Below, in pieces: positions 18,614-26,078 of a stretch of 64,000 nucleotides of DNA (its first letter is position 1; each line of letters begins with the position of its first letter). Position numbers and translations under genes: made by a program. The DNA lies in the NCBI GenBank assembly GCA_964565775.1, contig CAZMGB010000012.1, positions 1-64,000 on the forward strand. Reading direction: 5' to 3'. The notes under the pieces are model-generated. The model searched no databases. It saw nothing but the letters and a program-made list of their open reading frames with translations, and was not told the DNA's origin. Source of the DNA: CAZMGB01 sp964565775. GTDB lineage: Bacteria; Chloroflexota; Dehalococcoidia; DSTF01; JALHUB01.

Positions 18614-19548
18614 AGAACCACGGCATCCTCAACGTGCGCAAGCCACCCAACTGGTCCTCGTTTGATGTCGTCTCTCTGGTGCGGCGGCTCTCCGGAGTGC
18701 GCCGCGTGGGCCACGCCGGCACACTCGATCCCGCCGCCGAGGGCGTGCTGCCCATCTGCCTGGGGCAGGCCACCCGCGTCATCGAATACCTGGTGGAGCT
18801 TCCCAAGACCTACCGGGCGGCCATCCGCCTCGGCGTAAGCACCGATACCCTCGACAGCGAGGGCACGGTCATCACCACGGCCGACGCCAGCGGCGTGAGC
18901 CGCAGCCAGGTGGAGGAGGTACTGAGCCAATTCCGTGGAGAGATCGAACAGGTCCCACCCATGTACAGCGCCCTCAAGCACGCCGGTGTACCGCTCTACC
19001 GCTACGCGCGCGCGGGCCAGACGGTCGAACGGAAGCCGCGGTCGGTGACGATTCACCGGCTCGAGGTGCTGGACTTCGAGCCGCCGGTCGTGACCGTCGA
19101 GCTCGAATGTGGCCGCGGCGCCTACGTCCGCACTCTGGCCGACGATCTCGGCCGGAGGCTCGGCTGTGGCGCCTACCTGGAGAGCCTCCTCCGCACTGCC
19201 CTGGGCCCCTTCTCACTGGAGCGGTCTGTCGACACCGAGCGCCTTCGGGCGGCCTTTCACGGCGACGACTGGAAGGACCTCCTTTACCCCATCGATGCGC
19301 CCCTCGCCCACTGGCTCGCCGCCATCGTCGGGGAGGAGAACGAGCGCTGGACGCGGAGCGGCCGGACGCTCACCCTCAGACCGGCGAAGCCGGAACGAGT
19401 CGCCCGCCTGGCGGCCGGCACCCTCTGCCGGGCGTACTCGCTCGACGGCTATCTGGTCGCCGTCCTCCGCTACGAGGGACAGGGCAGCCAGTGGCAGCCG
19501 GACAAGGTGTTCGCGAGTCCAGCGGACGGTGCAGACTCGCACGCCTGA
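18610..19548 (+). CDS. truB: tRNA pseudouridine-55 synthase
   Basis: 312 aa. GILNVRKPPNWSSFDVV and VGHAGTLDPAAEGVLPICLG (catalytic Asp in the LDP motif) are diagnostic of TruB, which converts U55 of the tRNA T-loop to pseudouridine. Further motifs: KTYRAAIRLGVSTDTLDSEG and RGAYVRTLADDLG. A C-terminal PUA-like extension of ~70 residues is present. Translationally coupled to rbfA; last gene of the nusA operon. Confidence 0.96.
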   Translation: MKNHGILNVRKPPNWSSFDVVSLVRRLSGVRRVGHAGTLDPAAEGVLPICLGQATRVIEYLVELPKTYRAAIRLGVSTDTLDSEGTVITTADASGVSRSQVEEVLSQFRGEIEQVPPMYSALKHAGVPLYRYARAGQTVERKPRSVTIHRLEVLDFEPPVVTVELECGRGAYVRTLADDLGRRLGCGAYLESLLRTALGPFSLERSVDTERLRAAFHGDDWKDLLYPIDAPLAHWLAAIVGEENERWTRSGRTLTLRPAKPERVARLAAGTLCRAYSLDGYLVAVLRYEGQGSQWQPDKVFASPADGADSHA

Positions 19549-19589
19549 ATCTTCGCCCTCAGATTCCCGCTACGAAACCCCAGATTCGC

Positions 19590-19617
19590 TTGACAACTCG
19601 TTCAAAACGGCTATCAT
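19590..19617 (+). promoter_or_regulatory. Consensus-like promoter of the small zinc-ribbon gene
   Basis: TTGACA (19590-19595), a perfect -35 box, 16 bp spacer, TATCAT (19612-19617). Predicted start near 19624, giving a leader of ~128 nt. It is the strongest -35 match in the window. Confidence 0.75.
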
Positions 19618-19751
19618 GCAAGCAACGTGCGCAGATTCCGACTTCGTGAGCAGACGATCTTCGCGGCGGCCCAGGGCCGTAGCGCCGGTTGAGTCGGCAG
19701 GATGCCACATGGGCCGAGCCAGGCCCGGAAGAGGAAGGAGGTGAGAATCGG

Positions 19752-19892
19752 ATGCAGGCCTACTGCCTCAAGTGCCGAGCCCAAAGAGAGATCAGGAATC
19801 CGCAGCAGATCACCATGAAGAACGGGAAGCCGGCCACCAAGGGGACTTGTCCTACGTGCGGCACGACGATGTTCCGGATCGGAAAGGGCTAG
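19752..19892 (+). CDS. DUF5679 small zinc-ribbon protein
   Basis: 46 aa. Two CxxC knuckles (C5/C8 and C33/C36) surround a short basic stretch (MKNGKPATKG), forming a single zinc ribbon of the DUF5679 family, whose role is unknown. Expression signals are exceptional: a perfect TTGACA promoter, an ideal AGGAGGTGA ribosome site (19736-19744) at proper spacing, and a strong hairpin terminator after the gene. This suggests an abundant protein, perhaps ribosome- or nucleic-acid-associated (inference). The ATG at 19752 is fixed by the ribosome site. Confidence 0.88.
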   Translation: MQAYCLKCRAQREIRNPQQITMKNGKPATKGTCPTCGTTMFRIGKG

Positions 19893-19931
19893 GCCGGCCC
19901 AGTCAAGCACTTTCGTCCTATTCAGGTTCTC

Positions 19932-19972
19932 AGAGCGGGGGTGGCGGTACACAATCGCCACCCTCGCTCTTT
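19932..19972 (+). terminator. Hairpin terminator after the zinc-ribbon gene
   Basis: AGAGCGGGGGTGGCG (19932-19946) pairs with CGCCACCCTCGCTCT (19956-19970) with one internal imperfection, loop of nine bases, followed by TTT. It isolates the small gene from ino1. Confidence 0.75.
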
Positions 19973-20036
19973 GGTGGCGGCCCGTCCCTCGCAGGGAACT
20001 GCCGAATCGGAAGTTCGCCGCTGGCGACCGGCTCGG

Positions 20037-20066
20037 TTGCCGGTGCGAACGTGTTCCTGCTACTAT
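20037..20066 (+). promoter_or_regulatory. Promoter of the inositol-lipid operon
   Basis: TTGCCG (20037-20042), 18 bp spacer, TACTAT (20061-20066), with TGC just before the -10 (extended -10). Predicted start near 20073, about 69 bases before the ino1 start codon. Confidence 0.65.
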
Positions 20067-20141
20067 TGGCTAGATGCGACGAGGTTGGCCGGGCCGGCTT
20101 GATCGCTGGCCGGGCCTTCGCTTGAAAGGAGCAGGCGGGCC

Positions 20142-21212
20142 TTGAGCAAAGTAAATGTGGCCATCATAGGGGTGGGTAACTGTGCCTCCTCCCTGGTGCA
20201 AGGGGTCCACTTCTACAAGAACGCCAAAGAGGCCGACCTGATCCCCGGGCTCATGCATGTGAACCTCGGCGGCTATCACATCAGCGATATCAACTTCGTG
20301 GCCGCCTTCGACATCGACGCCAATAAGGTGGGCAAAGACCTATCCGAGGCCATCTTCAAGCCGCCGAATAACACCTATACGTTCGCCGAGGTGCCCAAGC
20401 TCAGCGTCCGCGTCCACCGCGGCATGACACACGACGGGCTGGGCAAGTACCTGTCGGAGATCATCACCAAGGCCAAGGGCCCCACCGATGACATCGTGGG
20501 CATCCTCAGGGAAACGGAGACGCACGTCGTCGTCAACTACCTGCCGGTGGGGTCGGAGGAGGCCACCAAGTGGTACGTGGAGCAGGTGCTGGCAGCGGGC
20601 TGCGGCTTCGTCAACTGCATCCCTGTGTTCATCGCCCGCGAGCGCTACTGGCAAGGTCGGTTCGAGGAGAAGAACCTTCCGGTCATCGGCGACGACATCA
20701 AGTCCCAGGTGGGCGCAACCATTGTCCACCGAGTGCTGACGCGCCTCTTCCGCGACCGGGGAGTGCGAATTGATCGCATGTACCAGATCAACTTTGGGGG
20801 CAACACCGACTTCCTTAACATGCTGGAGCGGGAGCGTCTGGAGTCGAAGAAGATATCGAAGACCGGCGCCGTCACGTCTCAGCTCGACTACGAGCTGCCG
20901 GGCGGCGACATCCACGTCGGGCCCAGCGACTACATACCATGGCTCCTGGACCGTAAGTGGTGCCACATCCGCATGGAGGGCACGACCTTCGGCAACGTTC
21001 CCCTGAACCTGGAGCTCAAGCTCGAGGTGTGGGATAGCCCCAACTCAGCGGGGGTGGTCATCGACGCTATCCGCTGCTGCAAGCTGGCGCTCGACCGGGA
21101 AGTCGGCGGCGCCCTCGTCGCCCCCTCGTCCTACTTCATGAAGTCGCCTCCCAAACAGTACACGGACGACGAGGCGCGAGCCCTCCTCGAGAAGTTCATT
21201 GCGCAGGGGTGA
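20142..21212 (+). CDS. ino1: Inositol-3-phosphate synthase
   Basis: 356 aa. Converts glucose 6-phosphate to inositol 3-phosphate with NAD. The Rossmann motif VAIIGVGNCASSLVQG opens the protein, and VNYLPVGSEEATKWYVEQ, NCIPVFIA, GDDIKSQVGATIVHR and NFGGNTDFLNM are the conserved catalytic-domain blocks of the short actinobacterial/archaeal-type enzyme. The start is TTG at 20142 with AAGGAG about ten bases upstream. First gene of a cluster that goes on to acyltransferases, a PimA-like glycosyltransferase and a CDP-alcohol phosphatidyltransferase, so its product probably feeds phosphatidylinositol synthesis. Confidence 0.95.
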   Translation: MSKVNVAIIGVGNCASSLVQGVHFYKNAKEADLIPGLMHVNLGGYHISDINFVAAFDIDANKVGKDLSEAIFKPPNNTYTFAEVPKLSVRVHRGMTHDGLGKYLSEIITKAKGPTDDIVGILRETETHVVVNYLPVGSEEATKWYVEQVLAAGCGFVNCIPVFIARERYWQGRFEEKNLPVIGDDIKSQVGATIVHRVLTRLFRDRGVRIDRMYQINFGGNTDFLNMLERERLESKKISKTGAVTSQLDYELPGGDIHVGPSDYIPWLLDRKWCHIRMEGTTFGNVPLNLELKLEVWDSPNSAGVVIDAIRCCKLALDREVGGALVAPSSYFMKSPPKQYTDDEARALLEKFIAQG

Positions 21213-21216
21213 GCAT

Positions 21217-22170
21217 GTGCTGATTCAGAGAGTCGTGTACTGGATCTTTCGCGTCCTCATTTTCGTCGGAAAGTTTGTTCCGCCCCGGCTGGGCTACCTT
21301 ATCTCCAGCATCACGGCTGACCTCTGCTATCGATTCTTCTTCCCCAGACTGCGCAAAGCCACACATGAGAACCTGGCGCGCGTCCTCGGCACCTCCGACA
21401 TGAAGGTCATCGAGCCCGTAGCCCGCCGTTGCCTCCGCAACTTCGGCAAGTACGTGGTGGACTTCATCCACTTCCATACGATGGACCGGCAGGAGGTGCG
21501 CGACCGCATAGTCTTCAATCACCACGACGAGGTGAGAGAGGCGTTTGACGAGGGCCACGGCATCATCTTTGTGACCCTCCACTTCGGCAACTGGGATATG
21601 GGGGCGGCCGGGCTGGCCGCTCACGGTTACCCCGTCAACGTCATCGCTGAGACGTTCGAGTACGACCCGATGAACGCGCTTGTCCAGGGTACGCGCAGGC
21701 ACCTGGGCATGGAGATTATCCCCATGGAGAAGATAGGGCCCGGCGTCATGCGAGCCCTGCACCGAGGGGAGCTCCTCGCCCTTCTCATCGACGTGCCCCA
21801 GCCCGGTAGCACTGTCACCGTAGACTTCTTCGGCGTCCCCACTGACGTGCCATCAGGGCCCGCCCGCATCGCCCTGCAAACGGGCGCTCGCGTCGTCCCG
21901 GCCGGCCTGGTGCGCGTCGAGGGGCAGGACAAGATGATCCGGCCGGTGCTCGATTTCAGCCTGCGCTTCAGCCACACCGCTGATCGGGATACCGACATCA
22001 GAGACCTGACCCAGAAGATCATGTCATCGCTGGAGAGGCTCATTCGCCAGTACCCGGACCAGTGGTTCCGCTTCCAGCCCATGTGGCCGCACGCCGAGAC
22101 GGTCGCCGGCCAGAAGCCTGTCCTCGCCGCCGAAACCTCCGACAGGGAAGACTCCCGGACATATGCTTAA
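21217..22170 (+). CDS. Lysophospholipid/PIM acyltransferase (LpxL/PatA-like)
   Basis: 317 aa. An N-terminal hydrophobic helix (VVYWIFRVLIFVGKFVPP) anchors a LpxL_LpxP/HtrB-type acyltransferase. The catalytic H-x4-D motif is HFGNWD (H122, D127), and DVPQPGSTVTVDFFGVP and PSGPARIALQTGARVVP follow as in PatA, which acylates phosphatidylinositol mannosides. The GTG at 21217 is preferred because GGGGTGAG from the end of ino1 lies just upstream. It overlaps the second acyltransferase by eight bases. Confidence 0.85.
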   Translation: MLIQRVVYWIFRVLIFVGKFVPPRLGYLISSITADLCYRFFFPRLRKATHENLARVLGTSDMKVIEPVARRCLRNFGKYVVDFIHFHTMDRQEVRDRIVFNHHDEVREAFDEGHGIIFVTLHFGNWDMGAAGLAAHGYPVNVIAETFEYDPMNALVQGTRRHLGMEIIPMEKIGPGVMRALHRGELLALLIDVPQPGSTVTVDFFGVPTDVPSGPARIALQTGARVVPAGLVRVEGQDKMIRPVLDFSLRFSHTADRDTDIRDLTQKIMSSLERLIRQYPDQWFRFQPMWPHAETVAGQKPVLAAETSDREDSRTYA

Positions 22171-23074
22171 GTACCTGGGACTTCTCTTCGCCGCCAGAGC
22201 TCTGGGCTGGCTCCCCACGCGTCCCGCCTATGCCATCGCCCGTGTCGTCGCCGACGTCGCATACCTGCTCTATCGAAGCGGGCGGCGCAACGTCGAGGAC
22301 AACATGCGCCATGTGCTTGGCCCGGACGCCTCGCCGGCGGAGGTGACGAAAGCGACGCGCCAGGTCTTTCGCAATGTGATGCGCTACTACGCAGACATGG
22401 TCCGCCTTCCCCACATGAACATCCAGCGCATGTACGAGGAGAAGATGACCTTTCACGGCCTGGAGCACCTGACGGGGGCTCTTGCCGCCGGTCGGGGCGT
22501 CATTATCGCCAGCGCCCACTATGGGAACCCGGAGCTGGCCGTGCAGGCCATGAGCGTGCTTGACGTGAAGGTCCTGGCCTTTGTCGAGCCCCTAGCACCC
22601 CGGCGATACGCCGACCTGATGCAGGAACTGCGCTCGAGCCAGGGGCATATCTACCGCCCCATCGGCTTCTCCACAATCAAGGAGGCGCTGCGCCATCTAC
22701 GGCGGGGCGGCGTTGTGGTCATCGTCTCCGACCGCGACATTCAGGAGACCGGCCCGATGCTCCCTCTCTTCGGCGCCGAGACGCGCGTCCCCGTCGGTCC
22801 CGTACAGCTTGCTGTCCACACGGGAGCCCAACTCATTCCGGCGTTCATGCGTCGCAGGGACGGCGACCAGTGCGATGTCTACATCGAGCCGCCACTGGCC
22901 CTCGTCGCCACCGGCGATGATAAGGAGGACCTGCGCGTCAATACTCTGGCACTCCTGTCGCATATCGAGAGGTATGTGCGCGAGGACCCGGGCCAGTGGA
23001 TGGTGATGGAGCGCATCTGGCCCGACAGTACCGTCGTCCCCGAAAAGAATCAGGTTCTCCAGCGGCAGGAGTAG
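22163..23074 (+). CDS. Second LpxL/PatA-like acyltransferase, with H-x4-E motif
   Basis: 303 aa, a paralogue of the gene before it. The expected H-x4-D is SAHYGNPE (H119, E124), with Glu in place of Asp; Glu may still serve as the acid partner, or activity may be altered. LRRGGVVVIVSDRDIQETG and VPVGPVQLAVHTGAQLIPAF match the acceptor region. Two successive acyltransferases would fit double acylation of a glycolipid. The ATG lies inside the end of the preceding gene. Confidence 0.82.
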   Translation: MLKYLGLLFAARALGWLPTRPAYAIARVVADVAYLLYRSGRRNVEDNMRHVLGPDASPAEVTKATRQVFRNVMRYYADMVRLPHMNIQRMYEEKMTFHGLEHLTGALAAGRGVIIASAHYGNPELAVQAMSVLDVKVLAFVEPLAPRRYADLMQELRSSQGHIYRPIGFSTIKEALRHLRRGGVVVIVSDRDIQETGPMLPLFGAETRVPVGPVQLAVHTGAQLIPAFMRRRDGDQCDVYIEPPLALVATGDDKEDLRVNTLALLSHIERYVREDPGQWMVMERIWPDSTVVPEKNQVLQRQE

Positions 23075-23158
23075 CTCGCAGCAGGGCCGTCGGCGGCCGC
23101 GGCACACCCGTCTTGCGATACAATTGGGGCGAGAGCTACTTGTTGGAGGAAAGCGTTC

Positions 23159-23911
23159 TTGGGCAAGGCTGACCTGCACATCCATACCGCCCTCGGCGAC
23201 GGCATGGCCGAGATCCCGGAGCTCCTCGCCTATGTCGAGGAGAAGACGGATCTCACGGCCATCGCTGTCACCGAGCACGACGACCTGGAGCCGGCTCACG
23301 TTGCCCGCGAGCAGCAAGCACGCGGTCGCTACCGGTTCGAAGTGATAGCGGGTACCGAGGTGACGACACTGGAGGGCCACCTCCTCGCGCTCTTCATCGA
23401 GGAGCCGGTCCCCAGCCTCAAGCCCGTCGTCGAGACGATCGAGGCCGTGCACCGGCAGGGCGGTCTCTGCGTGATTCCCCATCCCATGAGCTGGCTCACA
23501 CGCAGCCTCGGCGAGAGGACTATCGAGCGCATCCTGGCGCACGAGGACGATCTCGTCTACTTCGACGGCATTGAGGTGGTGAACCTCAGCCCGGGAGCCC
23601 GCGTGACCATGAAGAAGGCCCAGCGCCTGAACGAGGAGCGATTTCACCTGGCCGCCGTCGGCGGCAGCGACGCCCACTTCCTCGCCGCCGTCGGCAGCTC
23701 CTTCACGGTCTACGAGGGCGGGAGCGCCGAGGACCTGCGCCGGGCCATCCTATCGCGCACCACTGCCGGCGGGGCGGGGCATCATCCCAGCCTCTCGGAG
23801 ATCGGTCTCGGGCAGGTCATACGCCAGCAGTGGCGCGGGCTTGCGGTGACTCCTCGCAAGATGGGCCTTGCACGGACAGTGGGCAGCTTCATCAGGCGGT
23901 ACGTGCCGTGA
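23159..23911 (+). CDS. PHP-domain metal-dependent phosphoesterase
   Basis: 250 aa. The polymerase-and-histidinol-phosphatase (PHP) metal site is complete: ADLHIHT at the start, VTEHDD, AGTEVTTLEGH, VIPHPMSW and GGSDAHFLAA. The enzyme would hydrolyse a phosphomonoester or phosphodiester; in this cluster an inositol phosphate or sugar phosphate is a reasonable but unproven substrate. The TTG start at 23159 has GGAGGAAA eight bases upstream. A -10-like TACAAT (23119-23124) precedes it. It overlaps the next gene by GTGA. Confidence 0.85.
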   Translation: MGKADLHIHTALGDGMAEIPELLAYVEEKTDLTAIAVTEHDDLEPAHVAREQQARGRYRFEVIAGTEVTTLEGHLLALFIEEPVPSLKPVVETIEAVHRQGGLCVIPHPMSWLTRSLGERTIERILAHEDDLVYFDGIEVVNLSPGARVTMKKAQRLNEERFHLAAVGGSDAHFLAAVGSSFTVYEGGSAEDLRRAILSRTTAGGAGHHPSLSEIGLGQVIRQQWRGLAVTPRKMGLARTVGSFIRRYVP

Positions 23912-25083
23912 AGATCGGACTTGTATCGCCATATGACTTCGCGGTGCCGGGAGGCGTGAACTCGCACATCTCCCACCTCGCCGAGAACTTCGTCGAGCTG
24001 GGGCAGGACGTCAGGATAATCGCGCCCTCCTCCCGCCGGCTGGACGACACCTTCGGCGGCAACGTCATCACCATCGGCCGGCCGGTGTCGGTGCCAGCCG
24101 CCGGTGCGGTGGCCCGCATCGCCCTCTCCCTGCGACTGGCGCCCCAGGTGAGGCGGGTACTCGCCCAGGAGGGCTTCGACCTCGTTCACATACACGAGCC
24201 CTTCGTCCCATTCCTGCCCGTACAGTTCCTGCGCCTCTCTGACGCCACCAACGTCGCCACGTTCCACGCAGCCAAGGAGGGCGGCGGCACCAAATGGTAC
24301 GCCTACGGTCGCCGGGTGCTCCGCCGCTGGTTCCGGCGGCTGGACGGCAAGATCGCCGTCTCCATGCCCGCCATGCGCCTGGTGAGCCGCTACTTCCCCG
24401 GCTACTTCAACATCATCCCAAACGGAGTAGACGTCGCTCACTTTTCGTGCGAGCGCGATCCTTTCCCGGAGTACTGCGACGGTAAGCTCAACATCCTCTT
24501 CGTCGGGCGGCCGGAGAAGCGCAAGGGGCTGAAGTTCCTGCTCCGCGCCTTCGTGCGGGTCAAGGAGGAGATGCCCGAGACGCGCCTCATCGTCGTCGGC
24601 GCCGGCCGCTTCGACCGCTTCCGCCAGAGCATGGAGCGCGCGGGCGTGCCCGACATCGTCTTCGCCGGCTACGCCTCCTACGAGGACCTGCCTCGCTACC
24701 ACCGGACGGCCGACATCTTCTGCGGCCCAGCCACCGGCCACGAGAGCCAGGGCATTGTGCTACTGGAGGCGATGGCCGCCGGCAAGCCCATCGTCGCCAG
24801 CAACATCGAGGGCTACGCAAGCGTGGTCACGCACGGCGTCGAAGGCCTGCTGGTGCGCCCGATGGACAGCGACAGCCTGGCCGACGCTCTCCTCCAACTG
24901 GCGCGAGACCCGTCGTTGCGCCAGGAGATGAGCGGGAGGGCCGGCCAGAGGGCAGAGCAGTATAGCTGGGAGCGCATCTCGCAGCGTGTTCTCTCCTACT
25001 ACGAGCGGCTACAGTACGAGAAGCAGGTGAGCCTGCCCGACGCCGACGCAGGTGAGCCGTCGGAGGCGGCGGTAATCGAGTGA
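23908..25083 (+). CDS. GT4 glycosyltransferase, PimA-like
   Basis: 391 aa. A GT-B fold of family GT4: N-terminal GLVSPYDFAVPGGVNSHI (the acceptor/nucleotide-sugar loop typical of PimA), then ILFVGRPEKRKGLKFLLRAF and the E-x7-E motif GHESQGIVLLEAMAAGKP. PimA transfers mannose from GDP-mannose to phosphatidylinositol on the inner membrane face. The assignment to PI is supported by ino1 and a CDP-alcohol phosphatidyltransferase in the same operon. The GTG start (23908) overlaps the PHP gene's stop; a longer frame upstream lacks homology. Confidence 0.85.
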   Translation: MKIGLVSPYDFAVPGGVNSHISHLAENFVELGQDVRIIAPSSRRLDDTFGGNVITIGRPVSVPAAGAVARIALSLRLAPQVRRVLAQEGFDLVHIHEPFVPFLPVQFLRLSDATNVATFHAAKEGGGTKWYAYGRRVLRRWFRRLDGKIAVSMPAMRLVSRYFPGYFNIIPNGVDVAHFSCERDPFPEYCDGKLNILFVGRPEKRKGLKFLLRAFVRVKEEMPETRLIVVGAGRFDRFRQSMERAGVPDIVFAGYASYEDLPRYHRTADIFCGPATGHESQGIVLLEAMAAGKPIVASNIEGYASVVTHGVEGLLVRPMDSDSLADALLQLARDPSLRQEMSGRAGQRAEQYSWERISQRVLSYYERLQYEKQVSLPDADAGEPSEAAVIE

Positions 25084-25739
25084 AGGAAGCCGGAAGGAAA
25101 CCGCGGACGTTCGCCCTCCTCCCTCACACGCTCCCGCGCCGGCTGACCGACCCGGTGGCCCTGGCCATCGCGAGGACGGGCGTCACGCCGAACATGGTGA
25201 CCGCCCTGGGGTTCGCGGGAGCCCTGGGGGCGGCCGTGCTCGTGGCCCGGGGCGAATTCCTCGTCGGTGGCATTGTCATGCTCGTGGCGGGCGCCCTCGA
25301 CCTGGTGGACGGCGCCCTGGCGCGGGCGACGGGCAGAGTCACGGCGTTCGGCGCCGTCTTCGACGCCACTCTCGACCGCCTGTCCGAGGCCGCTATCCTG
25401 GGCGGCCTGCTCTTTCACTTCAGCCAAGGGGGCCACCGACAGGAGCTCATCCTCGTCTACGTGGCCCTGGTGGGCTCCTTGATGGTGAGCTACCTGCGCG
25501 CCCGTGCCCAGATCGCGGGCATCGATCTGCGGGAAGGGCTGTTCACACGTCCCGAGAGGGTGATCTTGCTGGGGATAGGCCTTATCATCGATCAGACGCG
25601 CATCATTCTCTGGATCCTGGCGGTGCTGGCGAACTTCACCGCCCTGCAACGGCTCTTCGCCGTCTGGCGGCGTCTCGACCGAGGCGGGGCCGCGGCGACG
25701 GACGACGGGCCTGCGGGACCTGGGCGCCCACCGCCATAG
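25080..25739 (+). CDS. CDP-alcohol phosphatidyltransferase (PgsA/PI-phosphate synthase type)
   Basis: 219 aa membrane protein with about six helices. The family signature is complete: D74-x2-D77-G-x2-A-R-x8-G91-x3-D95-x3-D99. It condenses a CDP-diacylglycerol with an alcohol phosphate. With inositol-3-phosphate synthase and a PimA-like enzyme alongside, the alcohol is probably inositol phosphate, giving phosphatidylinositol phosphate; glycerol phosphate is the alternative. GTG start at 25080 overlaps the preceding stop codon. Last gene of the inositol-lipid operon. Confidence 0.87.
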   Translation: MKEAGRKPRTFALLPHTLPRRLTDPVALAIARTGVTPNMVTALGFAGALGAAVLVARGEFLVGGIVMLVAGALDLVDGALARATGRVTAFGAVFDATLDRLSEAAILGGLLFHFSQGGHRQELILVYVALVGSLMVSYLRARAQIAGIDLREGLFTRPERVILLGIGLIIDQTRIILWILAVLANFTALQRLFAVWRRLDRGGAAATDDGPAGPGRPPP

Positions 25740-26078
25740 GCAGAGGGCTCATGGTCATTGACTGTTTGACTCGACCCTGCCGGTTGATGGTCATCGAGAA
25801 GATAGGCCGACGCCGCCAGGAAGCCTATGTCGGAAGGCCAGGCTTCGTCGTGAGCTCAGCCGAACGGCTTGAGCCTGGCGCGGTGCCAGCCTGAAGGCTG
25901 GCCTCGATGCAAGGCAGGGCTGAAGCCCTGCAGCTACGGCCTCGATGCTCTCAGCTCCGTAGCTGCAGACCTTCAGGTCTGCCCGCAGGGGACAACAATC
26001 ACTATCGCACTAGTCTGTCAGTGACCATGAGCTCGGCCCCTGCCGTGGCAAACGAGCCCTGACCGAGGAGAGAGAACG
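25740..26078. other. Intergenic region holding a cluster of palindromes
   Basis: About 340 bp without a gene. It holds a GCCAGCC/GGCTGGC hairpin with TGAA loop (25885-25902) and the head-to-head REP pair listed separately. The rest shows no promoter I can support. The next gene's ribosome site GAGGAGAG is at 26065-26072. Confidence 0.6.
25914..25982. repeat. Head-to-head pair of GTAG-headed REP palindromes
   Basis: Minus-oriented copy 25914-25937 and plus-oriented copy 25959-25982. Each reads GTAG, then a 7-9 bp hairpin closed by the loop TTCA (stems GGGC/GCCC and GACC/GGTC at the loop). Between them GCAGCTACGG and CCGTAGCTGC form an outer inverted repeat. This is the layout of REP/BIME elements mobilised by REP-associated tyrosine transposases, one of which is at 57 kb. 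Confidence 0.65.
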
